In this document: piece after piece, positions 1-9,993 of the stretch | Position numbering within the stretch: the first letter of the stretch is position 1 | Layout: the number at the start of each line of letters is the position of its first letter | Source: Algicola sagamiensis DSM 14643 | Lineage (GTDB): Bacteria > Pseudomonadota > Gammaproteobacteria > Enterobacterales > Alteromonadaceae | NCBI RefSeq assembly: GCF_000374485.1 | Contig: NZ_KB894491.1 | Coordinates: forward strand, 248,546-312,545 | Direction of reading: 5' to 3' | DNA length: 64,000 nt | Notes under the pieces: generated by a model | The model's input: only the letters and a program-made list of their open reading frames with translations | Database searches by the model: none | Told to the model about the DNA's origin: nothing | Translations under genes and position numbers: made by a program

Positions 1-833
1 TTTTCCCTTCTGCACTCTCAATCCTATGCATCTCGATGATGACTGGTTGTGGTGGGTCGAGTGGTGGTGGTCAAAGCGACGATAAAACCCCCCCAGTTGT
101 TGGTGGGACAAGCTGCGGAACATCACTTGAGTTCAAGAATAATATCAATCGCACCATCCAAGTTGCTTCCACCAAAAAAGCGACTGATAAAGATCATTGG
201 GAAAGTCCACGATTCAGCTTTAGCTTGGATACAAACAATATTGGTACAGGTGGCAGCCAAATTAACTCAACTGTAGATAAATGCATCAAACTTGCAGATA
301 CACTAGGAAAAGCAACAAACGCGACCGATGACCAAGGTACACAATTCTTCTTCGATCCGACCCTCTATTTAACTTTTGAGGATGTCGATTTTCTTACCAT
401 TCAAGACTGGGATGCACAGGGCGGGAATACAGATATTGGGCCTGCAAAAATCAAAACTGCGGCATTTCGTATTCCGACCCTTTCCAGTGATGGGAAAACA
501 AGCTACGAAGCAGATGATGCTAGAGAAGCACCGAATGCAACGTTGACTTGTCCTGACAATATGTTTACTTTCGAATATCAAATCTCACCAAGCGACACCA
601 ATCATGGCGCTGATATCTGTCAGGCAAATGATGTGGATCCAACTCGATTTGATTGCCTGAGCCTCACCGTCAAACTCTCTGATACGTTTGAGTCTTGCAG
701 CTTGAATGTCAGTTCTGTGAAAGTCCCAAATCAGAATCGTCAGTATCAATTTTCTACGTCGCTCAAAGGTACATTGAAGCAAACAGCACCCAATCTCTAT
801 CAAATACAGTTCACCGAAGCTTCTGTGAAATAA
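1..833 (+). CDS. Exported lipoprotein of unknown function, 5' end cut by window edge
   Basis: The frame is already open at base 3, and the first ATG codons (36 and 39) fall inside a hydrophobic stretch, so the true start lies outside the window. A Cys codon at 48-50 preceded by Met-Thr-Gly makes a plausible lipobox. It is followed by a Gly/Ser-rich linker, as expected for a protein lipidated at the outer face of the inner membrane. The mature part is about 260 residues and has six further Cys, which would fit disulfide bonding in the periplasm or at the surface. I recognise no family. It converges on the minus-strand gene at 907-1758, with a hairpin between them. Lipoprotein status is inferred from the motif; the role is unknown. 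Confidence 0.7.
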   Translation, partial: FPSALSILCISMMTGCGGSSGGGQSDDKTPPVVGGTSCGTSLEFKNNINRTIQVASTKKATDKDHWESPRFSFSLDTNNIGTGGSQINSTVDKCIKLADTLGKATNATDDQGTQFFFDPTLYLTFEDVDFLTIQDWDAQGGNTDIGPAKIKTAAFRIPTLSSDGKTSYEADDAREAPNATLTCPDNMFTFEYQISPSDTNHGADICQANDVDPTRFDCLSLTVKLSDTFESCSLNVSSVKVPNQNRQYQFSTSLKGTLKQTAPNLYQIQFTEASVK

Positions 834-853
834 ACAGCTTTTACTGTCATCAT

Positions 854-882
854 ATGGGAGAGGTGTTCAACCACTCTCCCAT
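854..882. terminator. Hairpin between convergent genes
   Basis: A 9-bp perfect stem (ATGGGAGAG / CTCTCCCAT) closes an 11-nt loop between two convergent genes. There is no run of T on either side, so intrinsic termination is only a possibility. Confidence 0.4.
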
Positions 883-906
883 GCGAATCATCAGCTAAAA
901 GGAAAC

Positions 907-1758
907 TTAGAACTCCTGATAATGCAGCACTTGCATGCCTTCAATTTGGATATTATTTCCGATGATTGATGCGCTGACGTGTACTTTGTTCTCTTTACAT
1001 TTTTCAAATCGAAACGCCCCCATGGGAATACTCACGTGAAAACCTCCACTTGAAACAAAGTCGATTCTTTGGCTTTTGTATTTATCTTCCCCACTTTCTA
1101 AAGTACAAGAAACCGAAACATCTGCATAACCACGCTCCTTTGCTGGTTGATTGTGGCGATCATACGAACGTTGGCGTTTGAGTGCTCGAAAAGAAACATC
1201 AACATAAAACCCTTGTTGCCCATGAATTTCTTCTAATTGAAATGCCTTCCTGAGAGACAATGAGGAATCACGCACCTTCACGTTCGAACCTGATTCGGTC
1301 ATCGAGCTGATCTTCCCATCAATACATCCGTGTTGGATTGAATAGTAATCGGGTGAGCGACTCCCTCGATTATTTGTGCTTCGGGTCATATGGATCTTCT
1401 CTTTGCGAACATCCGTATTAAAATTTAAATTGCCAGTCACTGGGAGTAAATACACTTGAAAACCCATTGTAATTCTAAGGGGGCCATCACTTATTGCTGA
1501 GTTTTCTTGAAAAAGCGTGTCTGCCCAGCCAATGCGCTTAAAACCCGTTGTGGAATAACCATCTAACCATGTTTTTCCATTCGATCTTGGTGTGAGAAAC
1601 TTTTTGCGGTAATCCATAGCGCTCGGAACAAGCGAAGCATCACTTGCACCGCAATCCAACGGGATATCATAGGTAATTCCTGACAAGTAGGTCTGTTGAC
1701 TGAGCGCTGAAAAACTAAGAAATAGAAAAGATGTGGTACATAGAGCGGCCTTGCGCAT
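907..1758 (-). CDS. Secreted protein of unknown function
   Basis: The likely start is the ATG at 1758, which has AGGAGA a few bases upstream. The frame extends 12 codons further without a comparable ribosome site. The 283-residue product opens with a Sec signal peptide (Arg-Lys, then a hydrophobic core ending near Ala-Leu-Ser), so it should be periplasmic or secreted. The mature part is rich in polar and aromatic residues with scattered Cys (in DCGAS, HGCID, SCTLE and EKCKEN contexts). No catalytic motif or family was recognised. It is preceded on the same strand by tcdA, but a strong hairpin terminator lies between them, so it probably has its own transcript. Confidence 0.65.
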   Translation of the reverse strand: MRKAALCTTSFLFLSFSALSQQTYLSGITYDIPLDCGASDASLVPSAMDYRKKFLTPRSNGKTWLDGYSTTGFKRIGWADTLFQENSAISDGPLRITMGFQVYLLPVTGNLNFNTDVRKEKIHMTRSTNNRGSRSPDYYSIQHGCIDGKISSMTESGSNVKVRDSSLSLRKAFQLEEIHGQQGFYVDVSFRALKRQRSYDRHNQPAKERGYADVSVSCTLESGEDKYKSQRIDFVSSGGFHVSIPMGAFRFEKCKENKVHVSASIIGNNIQIEGMQVLHYQEF

Positions 1759-1806
1759 TGATATCTCCTGATGATAAATAGAATACCACCACAAAGTACC
1801 ATATCA

Positions 1807-1842
1807 AAAAATAGAGCAACATCATGTTTTTGCTCTATTTTT
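1807..1842 (-). terminator. Intrinsic terminator downstream of tcdA
   Basis: A 13-bp perfect inverted repeat (AAAAATAGAGCAA / TTGCTCTATTTTT) is followed on the minus strand by T-rich sequence. It sits just after the tcdA stop and probably ends the comEC-to-tcdA transcript. The plus-strand reading also ends in a T run. Confidence 0.8.
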
Positions 1843-1878
1843 ATTATAAAAACAGCTTATATAAACAAAAAACAATAA

Positions 1879-2661
1879 TTAAGTTTTAGATAATTTTTTT
1901 AATACACGAGAAACAGCTACAAAACCAAAGGAAGCAGTCACAACGGTTGTTGCCCCAAATCCAGCATTACAATCAAGTCTCATGCTGCCATCCGCGCTGG
2001 ATTTTGCATGGCAAACTGTGCCGTCTGCATTCGGATAAACCAGTTGCTCTGTACTGTAAACGCAATCGACTCCAAACTTTCGCTTTGGGTTCTTCGAAAA
2101 ACCGTATTCTCTGCGGAGCATCGAACGGACTTTTGACATGAGCGGATCCTGAACTGTCTTCGCTACATCCCCAATACAGATTTGAGTTGGATCCGTTTGT
2201 CCCCCTGCTCCACCCGTTGTGATCACGGGGATTTTTCTGCGTTTGCAATGCGCAATTAAGGCTGCTTTCGACTTTACCCCATCAATCGCATCGACGACAT
2301 AATCAAAAGTCTCTGTAATATGCGCTTGCAAATTCTCTGTCGTGATAAAGTCTTCAATGACATTGACTTGAATATCTGGGTTAATTTCACGAAGTCTGTC
2401 CGCCATCACATCCACTTTCGCTTCGCCAATGGTCTGTTTTAATGCGTGAATTTGTCGATTCGTATTGGTTACGCAAATATCATCCAAATCAATCAGTGTG
2501 ATCTCACCAATTCCTGAGCGGGCAAGGGCTTCCGCAACCCAGGAGCCAACACCACCAATACCAATCACACAGATGTGCACTTCACGGAAAATGGCTAAGG
2601 CTTTGTGTCCATAGAGTCGAGCTATTCCACCAAATCGATGCTCATAGGCTTGTTCTGACAT
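1879..2661 (-). CDS. tcdA: tRNA threonylcarbamoyladenosine dehydratase (TcdA/CsdL)
   Basis: A ThiF/MoeB/E1-like enzyme that in E. coli cyclises t6A37 to ct6A in ANN-decoding tRNAs, using ATP in the cytoplasm. The nucleotide-binding glycine motif IGIGGVGSW is at about residues 33-41, the acidic end of the next strand (LIDLDD) at 56-61, and the TNTNRQ motif typical of the family at 65-70. Length is 260 residues, against about 268 in E. coli. The C-terminal hydrophobic segment (VTASFGFVAVSRVL) matches the membrane-leaning tail known in TcdA. It is the last gene of a same-strand run, 29 bp after the pseudouridine synthase gene, with a strong terminator following. Confidence 0.93.
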   Translation of the reverse strand: MSEQAYEHRFGGIARLYGHKALAIFREVHICVIGIGGVGSWVAEALARSGIGEITLIDLDDICVTNTNRQIHALKQTIGEAKVDVMADRLREINPDIQVNVIEDFITTENLQAHITETFDYVVDAIDGVKSKAALIAHCKRRKIPVITTGGAGGQTDPTQICIGDVAKTVQDPLMSKVRSMLRREYGFSKNPKRKFGVDCVYSTEQLVYPNADGTVCHAKSSADGSMRLDCNAGFGATTVVTASFGFVAVSRVLKKLSKT

Positions 2662-2690
2662 ACTTTATACCACTTGTTCTTGCAGTAGCT

Positions 2691-3401
2691 TCAACTGCTT
2701 TCTCTGAATGATGCTGATTGATTGGATAATAAGACATAGCTTTCTGCCTTTATCCAATTGTGTAAACGTTCCTGCAACGATGCAAGCTGAAACAAGCTTC
2801 CATCATTCGGTAACAGTGCAAAGCGATAGCACTCACCTGCAAACTCAAACTGAAGCGCAAATGCATGCAAATAACATCGATCTGGCTGACCAGCTTCAAT
2901 CTGATTTGCACTGCCATATACAGGATCACCGAAAATTGGCGCACCGATACTTTTTAAAGCAACGCGGATCTGGTGGGTTTTGCCTGTCTTTGGGGAAACC
3001 CAAAAGAGGCGCTTTCCTTCAACCAAACCCTCACTATGAAATTGCGTCACCGCTGGTGCATTTTGACTACGGAGTAACTTCCAGCTGCCACGACGTGATT
3101 TTTCCATATCGCCTTTCACCCAGCCTTGTTTCTTTTTGGGCTTTTGATCACTCATGGCAAGATAGATTTTTTCTACACATTTATTCGTAAATAGCGTTGT
3201 AAATTCAGCCGCCGCATTTACATGACGTGCAACGATAATCAGACCAGAAGTCACCTTATCTAAACGATGAACAGGATAAAGTACTTCCTGCGTGTGCGCT
3301 TTGAGTTGATTAAACCAACCTTGCGCGTCAGCCTCATCATTAAAGCTGACCCCTGCTGGTTTTTCACAAACATAAAAGTCATCAGTTTGGAACAAGATCA
3401 C
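2691..3401 (-). CDS. RluA-family RNA pseudouridine synthase
   Basis: Converts a uridine in RNA to pseudouridine; the target cannot be told from sequence. The catalytic motif [10 protein letters not shown] is near residues 44-53 with the nucleophile at Asp48. The later [10 protein letters not shown] and PIFGDPVYG segments are standard for the RluA/RluC/TruC group. At 236 residues it lacks the N-terminal S4 domain of RluC/RluD and opens straight into the catalytic fold (EKPAGVSFN), as the short single-domain subgroup does. The ATG overlaps the kdsB stop in an ATGA arrangement, so the two genes are probably translationally coupled. Family is clear; exact orthology is not. Confidence 0.85.
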   Translation of the reverse strand: MILFQTDDFYVCEKPAGVSFNDEADAQGWFNQLKAHTQEVLYPVHRLDKVTSGLIIVARHVNAAAEFTTLFTNKCVEKIYLAMSDQKPKKKQGWVKGDMEKSRRGSWKLLRSQNAPAVTQFHSEGLVEGKRLFWVSPKTGKTHQIRVALKSIGAPIFGDPVYGSANQIEAGQPDRCYLHAFALQFEFAGECYRFALLPNDGSLFQLASLQERLHNWIKAESYVLLSNQSASFRESS

Positions 3402-4174
3402 AAATGCTGACCTTGCAGGATCTGCTTAACCATTTCAAGATCTTCCGGTGTGTCTACACCTGCCGGTGGCGTTTGGATAGCTTCTGCAACATGAATTTTT
3501 TCTCCATGCCACAAGACTCGAAGTTGTTCCAATGATTCGATTTTTTCCAAAGGCGACGGCGTCATTTCGATATAATCACGAATAAACCCGGCGCGATAAG
3601 CATAAATACCGATATGACGCTGATATAGTGACATATCTACACCCGTCGCTTGTTGCCAAGACACTTCATTAAAGCGAAAGTGTGCCCGATCGAATGGGAT
3701 TGCAGCTCGCGAAAAATACAATGCCATCCCAGCTTTATCTCGAACCACTTTCACTGCATTTGGATTAAATATATCCGCCTCATCAAGGGAAACAGACAGT
3801 GTCGCCATCTTTGCTTCACAGCTTGCGAGATTCTCCGCAACTTGAGAGATGACACGGGGTGGGATGAGCGGCTCATCGCCTTGAACATTGACAACAATCA
3901 TCTCATCCGAAAGGGCAAGCTTTTCTATTACTTCAGCCAGACGCTCTGTGCCAGATTGATGGTCAGGTGATGTCATACAGACTTCAGCGCCAAAGCTTTC
4001 GCATGCTTTTTCTATCCTTGCATCATCCGTCGCGATGACAACCTGCGATGCTTTTGATTGCACAGCCTGCTCGTACACATGCTGGATCATCGGCTTTCCG
4101 CAGATATCTGCCAATGGTTTTCCCGGTAGTCTGGACGAAGCATACCGAGCAGGAATAACGACTACGAATGCCAC
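3398..4174 (-). CDS. kdsB: 3-deoxy-manno-octulosonate cytidylyltransferase
   Basis: Activates Kdo with CTP to CMP-Kdo, the donor for the lipopolysaccharide inner core; cytoplasmic. The N-terminus [20 protein letters not shown] holds the nucleotide-binding signature. [12 protein letters not shown] and the later QHIGIYAYR-type segment (here [10 protein letters not shown]) are diagnostic of KdsB. Length 258 against about 248 in E. coli. The start is a GTG at 4174 that overlaps the end of the Trm112-family gene by 13 nt. This reproduces the E. coli order lpxK-ycaR-kdsB and suggests one lipid A/Kdo transcription unit. Confidence 0.96.
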   Translation of the reverse strand: MAFVVVIPARYASSRLPGKPLADICGKPMIQHVYEQAVQSKASQVVIATDDARIEKACESFGAEVCMTSPDHQSGTERLAEVIEKLALSDEMIVVNVQGDEPLIPPRVISQVAENLASCEAKMATLSVSLDEADIFNPNAVKVVRDKAGMALYFSRAAIPFDRAHFRFNEVSWQQATGVDMSLYQRHIGIYAYRAGFIRDYIEMTPSPLEKIESLEQLRVLWHGEKIHVAEAIQTPPAGVDTPEDLEMVKQILQGQHL

Positions 4175-4359
4175 TTTTCAACTTCCTCTAGCGTCATATC
4201 TCTAGCTTCATTTTCCAGCATGACAGGGATATGGTTGCGAACTGGAAAGGCAACACGATCCAACTTACAGATGAGTTCCTGATTTTCTTTATCCAATAAT
4301 ACTTTGCCCTTACAAATGGGGCAGGCAATGATTTCTAAAAGTTTCTTATCAATTGTCAT
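4162..4359 (-). CDS. ycaR: Trm112-family small zinc-ribbon-like protein (YcaR type)
   Basis: A 65-residue protein with the CPICKGKV motif at residues 13-20, a further Cys at 31 (QELICKLD) and the conserved C-terminal PVMLENEAR segment. This closely matches E. coli YcaR, which is encoded in the same place between lpxK and kdsB. Trm112 proteins in eukaryotes and archaea stabilise methyltransferases. In bacteria the role is not settled. The gene overlaps lpxK upstream and kdsB downstream by about 11-13 nt each, so translation is probably coupled. Confidence 0.9.
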   Translation of the reverse strand: MTIDKKLLEIIACPICKGKVLLDKENQELICKLDRVAFPVRNHIPVMLENEARDMTLEEVEKWHS

Positions 4360-5353
4360 GGCTGTTTTGCCTTATGTTGAAATGCTGCAAAGATGCATCG
4401 ATCTTGGCATAAAAATCTTCGGAAAGCTTCGCATCCACAGGTAAATACCAAAGATGATCGGCTATCTCCATAGCCGCACATTTTACGGCGTCTTTTTCTG
4501 TCATCAATACTTGTTCGTCATAAAAAGGCTGGAAATCTTCAGCCGAAAACTGATGGTGATCAGAAAAGGCATGTGTGTCAATGAGTTGAACACCCTCTTG
4601 ATGGAGTGTATGAAAAAAACGTTCTGGATGCCCAATGGCACAAACCGCATGAAAAGCAGTAGGTAATGGCTTGTTTGATTGCTTGCCAACTGATTGGATC
4701 GGTTGTGGTTCCAACGTCATCACGTGTTCATAGTCGGGGTGCTCACCATTTGCAACAACGAAATCAACAGACGCGAGTCGCCGCTTTCCTTCACGCAGTG
4801 GTCCAAATGGCATTAAGAATCCATTGCCAAACTGTCTTTTCGCATCAACGACCACAATTTCTATCGAACGTCCCATTCGATAGTGCTGCAGTCCATCATC
4901 GCTGATTATGACATCAACCCCCTGCTGTACCAATCGCTCACAGCAAGCCACACGATCTGGCCCAACAACAACCGGAATGTCTGTGCGAAGTGAGATGAGT
5001 TTTGGCTCATCACCACAGATTTTTGCATTGACTTCAGCAGTGACTAAAAGTGGGTAGTTCTCGGATTGACCACCATAGCCACGGCTGACCAGACCTGGAC
5101 GATAGCCTTGCGACTTTAAATGCTCAATCAGTGCAATACTCATCGGCGTTTTGCCGTTTCCGCCGACACTCAAATTCCCGACCACAATCAAGGGGACTGG
5201 CGGCTGGGCAACAAAAAACCAGCCGCGTTGATAACCAAAGCGCCGAATGGATGTCACCAACCAAAACAAAGGAACCAGTGGCAACAACAATATCAACGCA
5301 GGAATAAGGTATCGCTTATCTTGCTCAAACCACCAGCGTTCAACCCACGACAT
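4349..5353 (-). CDS. lpxK: Tetraacyldisaccharide 4'-kinase
   Basis: Phosphorylates the 4' position of the tetraacyldisaccharide lipid A precursor at the cytoplasmic face of the inner membrane. The start is set at the ATG at 5353, which has GGAGAAGG five bases upstream; the frame begins five codons earlier, inside msbA. The product (334 residues) has an N-terminal hydrophobic segment ([18 protein letters not shown]), the P-loop [13 protein letters not shown], and the family motifs SRGYGG and DDGLQHY. It lies directly downstream of msbA, as in enterobacteria. Confidence 0.95.
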   Translation of the reverse strand: MSWVERWWFEQDKRYLIPALILLLPLVPLFWLVTSIRRFGYQRGWFFVAQPPVPLIVVGNLSVGGNGKTPMSIALIEHLKSQGYRPGLVSRGYGGQSENYPLLVTAEVNAKICGDEPKLISLRTDIPVVVGPDRVACCERLVQQGVDVIISDDGLQHYRMGRSIEIVVVDAKRQFGNGFLMPFGPLREGKRRLASVDFVVANGEHPDYEHVMTLEPQPIQSVGKQSNKPLPTAFHAVCAIGHPERFFHTLHQEGVQLIDTHAFSDHHQFSAEDFQPFYDEQVLMTEKDAVKCAAMEIADHLWYLPVDAKLSEDFYAKIDASLQHFNIRQNSHDN

Positions 5354-5354
5354 G

Positions 5355-7094
5355 CTAACCTTCTCCAAACTGCATCATACGAAGTGCAGCATATGCGCCA
5401 CCTTTGTCGAGCAACGTTTGGTGATCGCCTTGTTCGATAATTTGACCATGATCAAGCACGATGATTTCATCCGCATTTTCAATAGTCGATAGACGGTGAG
5501 CAATGACTAAGCTGGTTCGTTCTTTCTGAAGGTTATCCAAGGCTTTCTGGATCATTTTTTCTGACTCAGTATCCAGTGCTGATGTTGCTTCATCCAAGAT
5601 CAAAATCGGTGCGTCACGTAATAATGCCCTCGCAATCGCAATGCGTTGACGTTGCCCACCTGAGAGCATCACCCCGTTTTCACCAACTAAGGTATCCAGC
5701 CCTTCTGGTAATTTATCCGTAAACTCACTGACAAACGCTAATTTTGCCGCATTCTCAATTTGTTCACATGTCACATCCGGCATCGCATAAGCAATGTTAT
5801 TCGCAATCGTATCGTTAAATAAGATCACTTGCTGAGAGACGATTGCAAACTGACGGCGCAAGGATTTTAATTCAAAATCTTGTACCGGAATACCATCAAT
5901 GGTGATGTGTCCTTCTTCGATTTCATAGAAGCGAGGCAGCAAGTTCGAAAGCGTCGACTTTCCAGAGCCAGAGCGTCCGACAAGTGCGACTGTCTTCCCT
6001 TTAGGAATAGATAAACTCAGCGACTTTAACGCAGGCTCTTCTTTTGTTGGGTAAGTGAAAGTGAGGTCCTTGATCTGGATCTCACCATCCACACGCGCTT
6101 GCATCACAGTGCCTGTATTTTGTTCTTTCTCCATATCCAATAAACGAAACAAACTGCCACACGCAGCCATCCCTTTTTGGAATTCGGAGTTCACCGTCGT
6201 CAATTGTTTTAATGGACGCAGTAACATGACCATACAGGATAGCAATGAGGTAAACTGACCCGCTGTTAATGAATTCACAATTTCTGGAAAACTCGCCATA
6301 AATAAGACAAATGCAAGCGCAACTGAAGCTATCAGCTGGATCACAGATACGCTCACGGTCGAGGTGACATCCATTTTAAGTCGCTGCTGTCGGTTCACTT
6401 TGTTCATCTGTGCAAATCGCTCAGCTTCTAATTTCTGCCCCCCAAAAGACAGGATCACTTTATGGCCTTTGAGCATTTGCTCGGTCGAACGTGTCACGTC
6501 CCCTGCTGCTTGTTGCAGGTTCTGGCTGATTTTACGAAAACGTTTGGATACAATTTTTACGATGACTGCAACGATTGGCGCTAAGATAATCAAGACGGAA
6601 GAAAGCACCCAACTGTGATAAAACATCACCGCAAACAATCCAATCACAAAAACACCTTCACGGACTAAGACGATTAATGCTTTTGTACAAGCCTGCTGGA
6701 CCTGCTCTGTTTCATACAAAATCTTCGACATGAGTTCACCTGTCGAGTTTTGATCATGAAACGAGACGGGAGAATCCATAAAATGCTGGAATAGCTGGTT
6801 TTTAAAGTTCACAACGACTTGAGAACCAACCCAACTCAAGCCATAGGAGCTCATAAAGTTGAACAATCCACGAAGGAGAAATAAGCCGACCACAAAAAAC
6901 GGTGCCGTGCCAAGAATTTCTTTATTTTTCTCAGTCAGTCCATGATCAATAAAGACCTGGAGCATGCCCATCACAAAAGTGTCGACGGAAGCATATCCAA
7001 TCATACCGATGATCGACAGGACAAACATCGCGCGATAGTCTTTGACATACCCTAACAAGCGCTTGTAATTCTGTTTTGAAGAATAATCAGACAC
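5355..7094 (-). CDS. msbA: Lipid A flippase / ABC exporter MsbA
   Basis: A homodimeric ABC exporter half-transporter that flips core-lipid A across the inner membrane. The 579 residues comprise a six-helix transmembrane domain (roughly residues 15-310) and a nucleotide-binding domain with Walker A GRSGSGKSTL, signature LSGGQRQR, Walker B ILILDEATSALD and the switch histidine in VIAHRLS. Length is nearly that of E. coli MsbA (582). Its place just before lpxK supports MsbA rather than another exporter. A second MsbA-like gene occurs at 21484-23232. This copy, embedded in lipid A genes, is taken as the housekeeping one. Confidence 0.95.
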   Translation of the reverse strand: MSDYSSKQNYKRLLGYVKDYRAMFVLSIIGMIGYASVDTFVMGMLQVFIDHGLTEKNKEILGTAPFFVVGLFLLRGLFNFMSSYGLSWVGSQVVVNFKNQLFQHFMDSPVSFHDQNSTGELMSKILYETEQVQQACTKALIVLVREGVFVIGLFAVMFYHSWVLSSVLIILAPIVAVIVKIVSKRFRKISQNLQQAAGDVTRSTEQMLKGHKVILSFGGQKLEAERFAQMNKVNRQQRLKMDVTSTVSVSVIQLIASVALAFVLFMASFPEIVNSLTAGQFTSLLSCMVMLLRPLKQLTTVNSEFQKGMAACGSLFRLLDMEKEQNTGTVMQARVDGEIQIKDLTFTYPTKEEPALKSLSLSIPKGKTVALVGRSGSGKSTLSNLLPRFYEIEEGHITIDGIPVQDFELKSLRRQFAIVSQQVILFNDTIANNIAYAMPDVTCEQIENAAKLAFVSEFTDKLPEGLDTLVGENGVMLSGGQRQRIAIARALLRDAPILILDEATSALDTESEKMIQKALDNLQKERTSLVIAHRLSTIENADEIIVLDHGQIIEQGDHQTLLDKGGAYAALRMMQFGEG

Positions 7095-7156
7095 GAAAAA
7101 TCCTGTTTAATACGAAAAACGGGACCTATTTTATATGAGGCCAACCCGCAGTTAAA

Positions 7157-9421
7157 TCATAATTTTTGAAACCAGAAAAAAGAAAAGTCACCCCGATAGT
7201 TGGATAGATGCCATTTTTCCTCTGAGAAAGATACCTGAATATGCCCAACATCCCCTGTATTCAACCATGGGATCCCCAATTTGTCATATCGCGCTGTGAC
7301 TTCATTTGCAGGATGACGATACACATGGTTTGCCCCAGCACTCACCAAGATTACCTTCGGACGTATTGCTTCTAAAAACTGTCGACTACTGGATGTCCGA
7401 CTGCCATGATGTGGTGCAATCAGAATATCGACAGATGATAATCGCGACTCAATTTGTTGCTCTACCGCCTGACTGATATCACCAGGGAATAATATTCGCT
7501 TCCCTGCGATTTCAAGCATGACCACACAAGAGCTATCGTTTTTATTGTCAACGCGTGAATGCCTGGGCCAAATATGCGTCAATTCTATTCCTGCCCACTG
7601 TATCTGTTTCGGAGAGCACCCGTTTTCCTTACCAAACGATGGTCCACGGATCACTTCATCAATCGAAAAAAGACGCGCCAACGTCTCATATCCACCGATA
7701 TGATCACGGTCCCGATGGCTTAAATACAAACGATCAATGTGTCGTATTCCCCGCGCATGGAGAAATGGGATCAATGAATACCGGGCAGCAATATATCCAC
7801 CCGGATAAGCAGGACCCGTATCATACACAAGTACTTTTCCCGAAGCCGTCAGAACAACAAGACTTAACCCTTGTCCCACATCTATCATATGTAACTCTGC
7901 TTGGCGTTTTTCTCCATGAACGCTCATGAGCAAAAGTGGTGTTATGCCAATCAACAATATAGCTATTTTCTGCCATCGTTGAAAAAAGAAATGACCTGTT
8001 GCAATACAGATAAATAAAAACAATAAACAGCATAAATCAGCATGAGAAATGGGCAACCAAGACCAGGAGAAGGTCGCTGCAAATTTTAATCCCGCCCATG
8101 CCCCTTCACACAGCCAATCAACCAATCCAGATAATGTATTGATATCCATACTGAGTAGCCCTAATTGCAACACAAAAAGTGGCATTAGAAACATCGAAAA
8201 CAATGGCACAGCGATGAAGTTTACAAATAGAGACACACCAGAAGCTCCTTGGAAAAACACAACACTCAACGGCAACATCACACAAGTCAATCCGATTTGC
8301 AGGATCACAATTTGCCTGAAAGCACCTGCTATTCCAGGTTTTTGTTGATATAAACTCGTTATTAAGAAGATCACACTGACACACCCAAACGAGAGCCAAA
8401 AACCAATATCCAGAAAACAAAACGGATCAAACAAGAGGATCACCATACAGGTCAGCAGCAACAGGGCTCGCTTCGAGCAAGTCCCAATCCCATGAAAAAT
8501 AATCAACCAGACAGCCAGCATCACTAACGCCCGGATGGCCGACATCGGCATATCGATCATCCATACGTAAAAGCAACAGGTCATCAGCGCAATGCTTCTG
8601 GCTATCACGATGCTTTTATCACTGCGAAAAAGAAAGCACATTGGTGAAATACACCAGCGACAGAGGCTGCTGATGAAGAAAAACAAAATCCCAATATGCA
8701 AGCCGGATATCGCAAATAAATGACTTGTCCCTGTTTTCATGAGTTGTTCTCGTTGCGCTTCAGAAAGCCCCTGACGTTGCGCCAGGAGGATCGCACGCAA
8801 TGTACTCGCGGATGTTTGTTGAGAAAGTAACTGTTGAACCTTATGTGTGAATTCAAGCTTTTGTCGCTCAATGACGCTACAGGTATGGGTATGCTGCTGG
8901 ATTTCCTTCAGTGAACCCGTCGCCACAATATGTGCACGAAAATAGCGCAAACGCATATTTGTCCCATGTTGATTGAGCAAGCCACGCACAGGCTTTAAGC
9001 GCAAAATACCCCTAAGAGTATCCCCTTGATGGAACTGTTCACTTTTAGTTGGGGTCTCAAGCTTGTAATAAAGTCGAACTTTTGGAGGGCGCCATCGCTC
9101 AATGGGTATATCATTCAGTGACGTGAGTTGAATATCGAGACGAAGTTGATTGTCGAAAACATCTCGTTGCGTTATCTGGCCAACAAACGAAGCGGGTTTC
9201 GCTATCAATGTTGAAGGCAGTTGCCAGCTAAGCTGCTCAATTATATGTCCCTGAAACCAAACAAAACCGAGTATTCCTACGGCAAAAAGTCGAAATCTCG
9301 TACATAATAACGCCAAGGCGAAAAAAAGAAGGAATAAAATACTATCTTCTTCTGGAACTTGCGGTAAAAATAAGGAGAATAGTGATCCTGTTATAAAACT
9401 GAAAGACCATTGTGTCATCAT
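7157..9421 (-). CDS. comEC: ComEC/Rec2-family DNA uptake channel protein
   Basis: An inner-membrane protein that passes single-stranded DNA into the cytoplasm during natural transformation. The 754 residues show N-terminal membrane segments with an OB-like soluble part, a central multi-helix Competence domain (segment HLFAISGLHIGILFFF is typical), and a C-terminal metallo-beta-lactamase-type domain with LSHRDRDHIGG and APHHGSRTSS, the metal-site motifs. The length and all three domains fit a complete ComEC. It is the first gene of the minus-strand run and diverges from the DUF2062 gene across only about 30 bp. In E. coli the same gene (ycaI) precedes msbA. Other uptake genes are not in the window. 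Confidence 0.93.
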   Translation of the reverse strand: MMTQWSFSFITGSLFSLFLPQVPEEDSILFLLFFALALLCTRFRLFAVGILGFVWFQGHIIEQLSWQLPSTLIAKPASFVGQITQRDVFDNQLRLDIQLTSLNDIPIERWRPPKVRLYYKLETPTKSEQFHQGDTLRGILRLKPVRGLLNQHGTNMRLRYFRAHIVATGSLKEIQQHTHTCSVIERQKLEFTHKVQQLLSQQTSASTLRAILLAQRQGLSEAQREQLMKTGTSHLFAISGLHIGILFFFISSLCRWCISPMCFLFRSDKSIVIARSIALMTCCFYVWMIDMPMSAIRALVMLAVWLIIFHGIGTCSKRALLLLTCMVILLFDPFCFLDIGFWLSFGCVSVIFLITSLYQQKPGIAGAFRQIVILQIGLTCVMLPLSVVFFQGASGVSLFVNFIAVPLFSMFLMPLFVLQLGLLSMDINTLSGLVDWLCEGAWAGLKFAATFSWSWLPISHADLCCLLFLFICIATGHFFFQRWQKIAILLIGITPLLLMSVHGEKRQAELHMIDVGQGLSLVVLTASGKVLVYDTGPAYPGGYIAARYSLIPFLHARGIRHIDRLYLSHRDRDHIGGYETLARLFSIDEVIRGPSFGKENGCSPKQIQWAGIELTHIWPRHSRVDNKNDSSCVVMLEIAGKRILFPGDISQAVEQQIESRLSSVDILIAPHHGSRTSSSRQFLEAIRPKVILVSAGANHVYRHPANEVTARYDKLGIPWLNTGDVGHIQVSFSEEKWHLSNYRGDFSFFWFQKL

Positions 9422-9452
9422 TCAACAATCCATGTAGTACTGTGTGGCCTTT

Positions 9453-9962
9453 ATGCCAAAGAAGACAATAAAGAAATTTTTACCAGATCACCAGACCATC
9501 AAGGACCAAAAAGCATTAAAGATTTTTGGCAACTTGCTCTATGATGCGAATTTATGGCACCTGAACCGACGTTCTGCAAGAGGTGCATTCGCAGTTGGCC
9601 TGTTTTTCGCGTTCGTTCCTGTTCCTTTTCAAATGGTCCTTGCCGTCGCACTCGCCATCCCCTTACGTGTCAATTTGCCGATATCCATTGCGCTGGTTTG
9701 GATCACGAATCCATTAACAATGGGACCTATATTCTATGGCTGTTATCTTGTCGGGACTTTGATCTTGGGACAAGAACAAGGAGACTTTGCATTTGAAGCG
9801 AGTTGGGAATGGCTCGTCAACAGCCTTTCAACTATCGGCCCAGCATTTTTGGTTGGCTGTGGTACGCTGGGTGTGCTATTCGCGCTATTCGGTTACTTTT
9901 TTATCGACTACGCTTGGCGCTATTCTGTTGCAAAATCATGGAAAGAGCGCGCATTTAGATAA
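9453..9962 (+). CDS. DUF2062 membrane protein
   Basis: A 169-residue inner-membrane protein. The N-terminus MPKKTIKKFLPDH and the segment SARGAFAVGLFFAFVPVPFQM, followed by two or three more hydrophobic helices, are typical of DUF2062 proteins found widely in gammaproteobacteria. The ATG at 9453 is preferred over the in-frame GTG at 9444 because family members begin in this way. Function unknown. It diverges from comEC and is followed 31 bp later by a 5'-nucleotidase-family gene on the same strand. Confidence 0.85.
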   Translation: MPKKTIKKFLPDHQTIKDQKALKIFGNLLYDANLWHLNRRSARGAFAVGLFFAFVPVPFQMVLAVALAIPLRVNLPISIALVWITNPLTMGPIFYGCYLVGTLILGQEQGDFAFEASWEWLVNSLSTIGPAFLVGCGTLGVLFALFGYFFIDYAWRYSVAKSWKERAFR

Positions 9963-9993
9963 ATGCTAATACAACAACATTCTGGAGAAATAT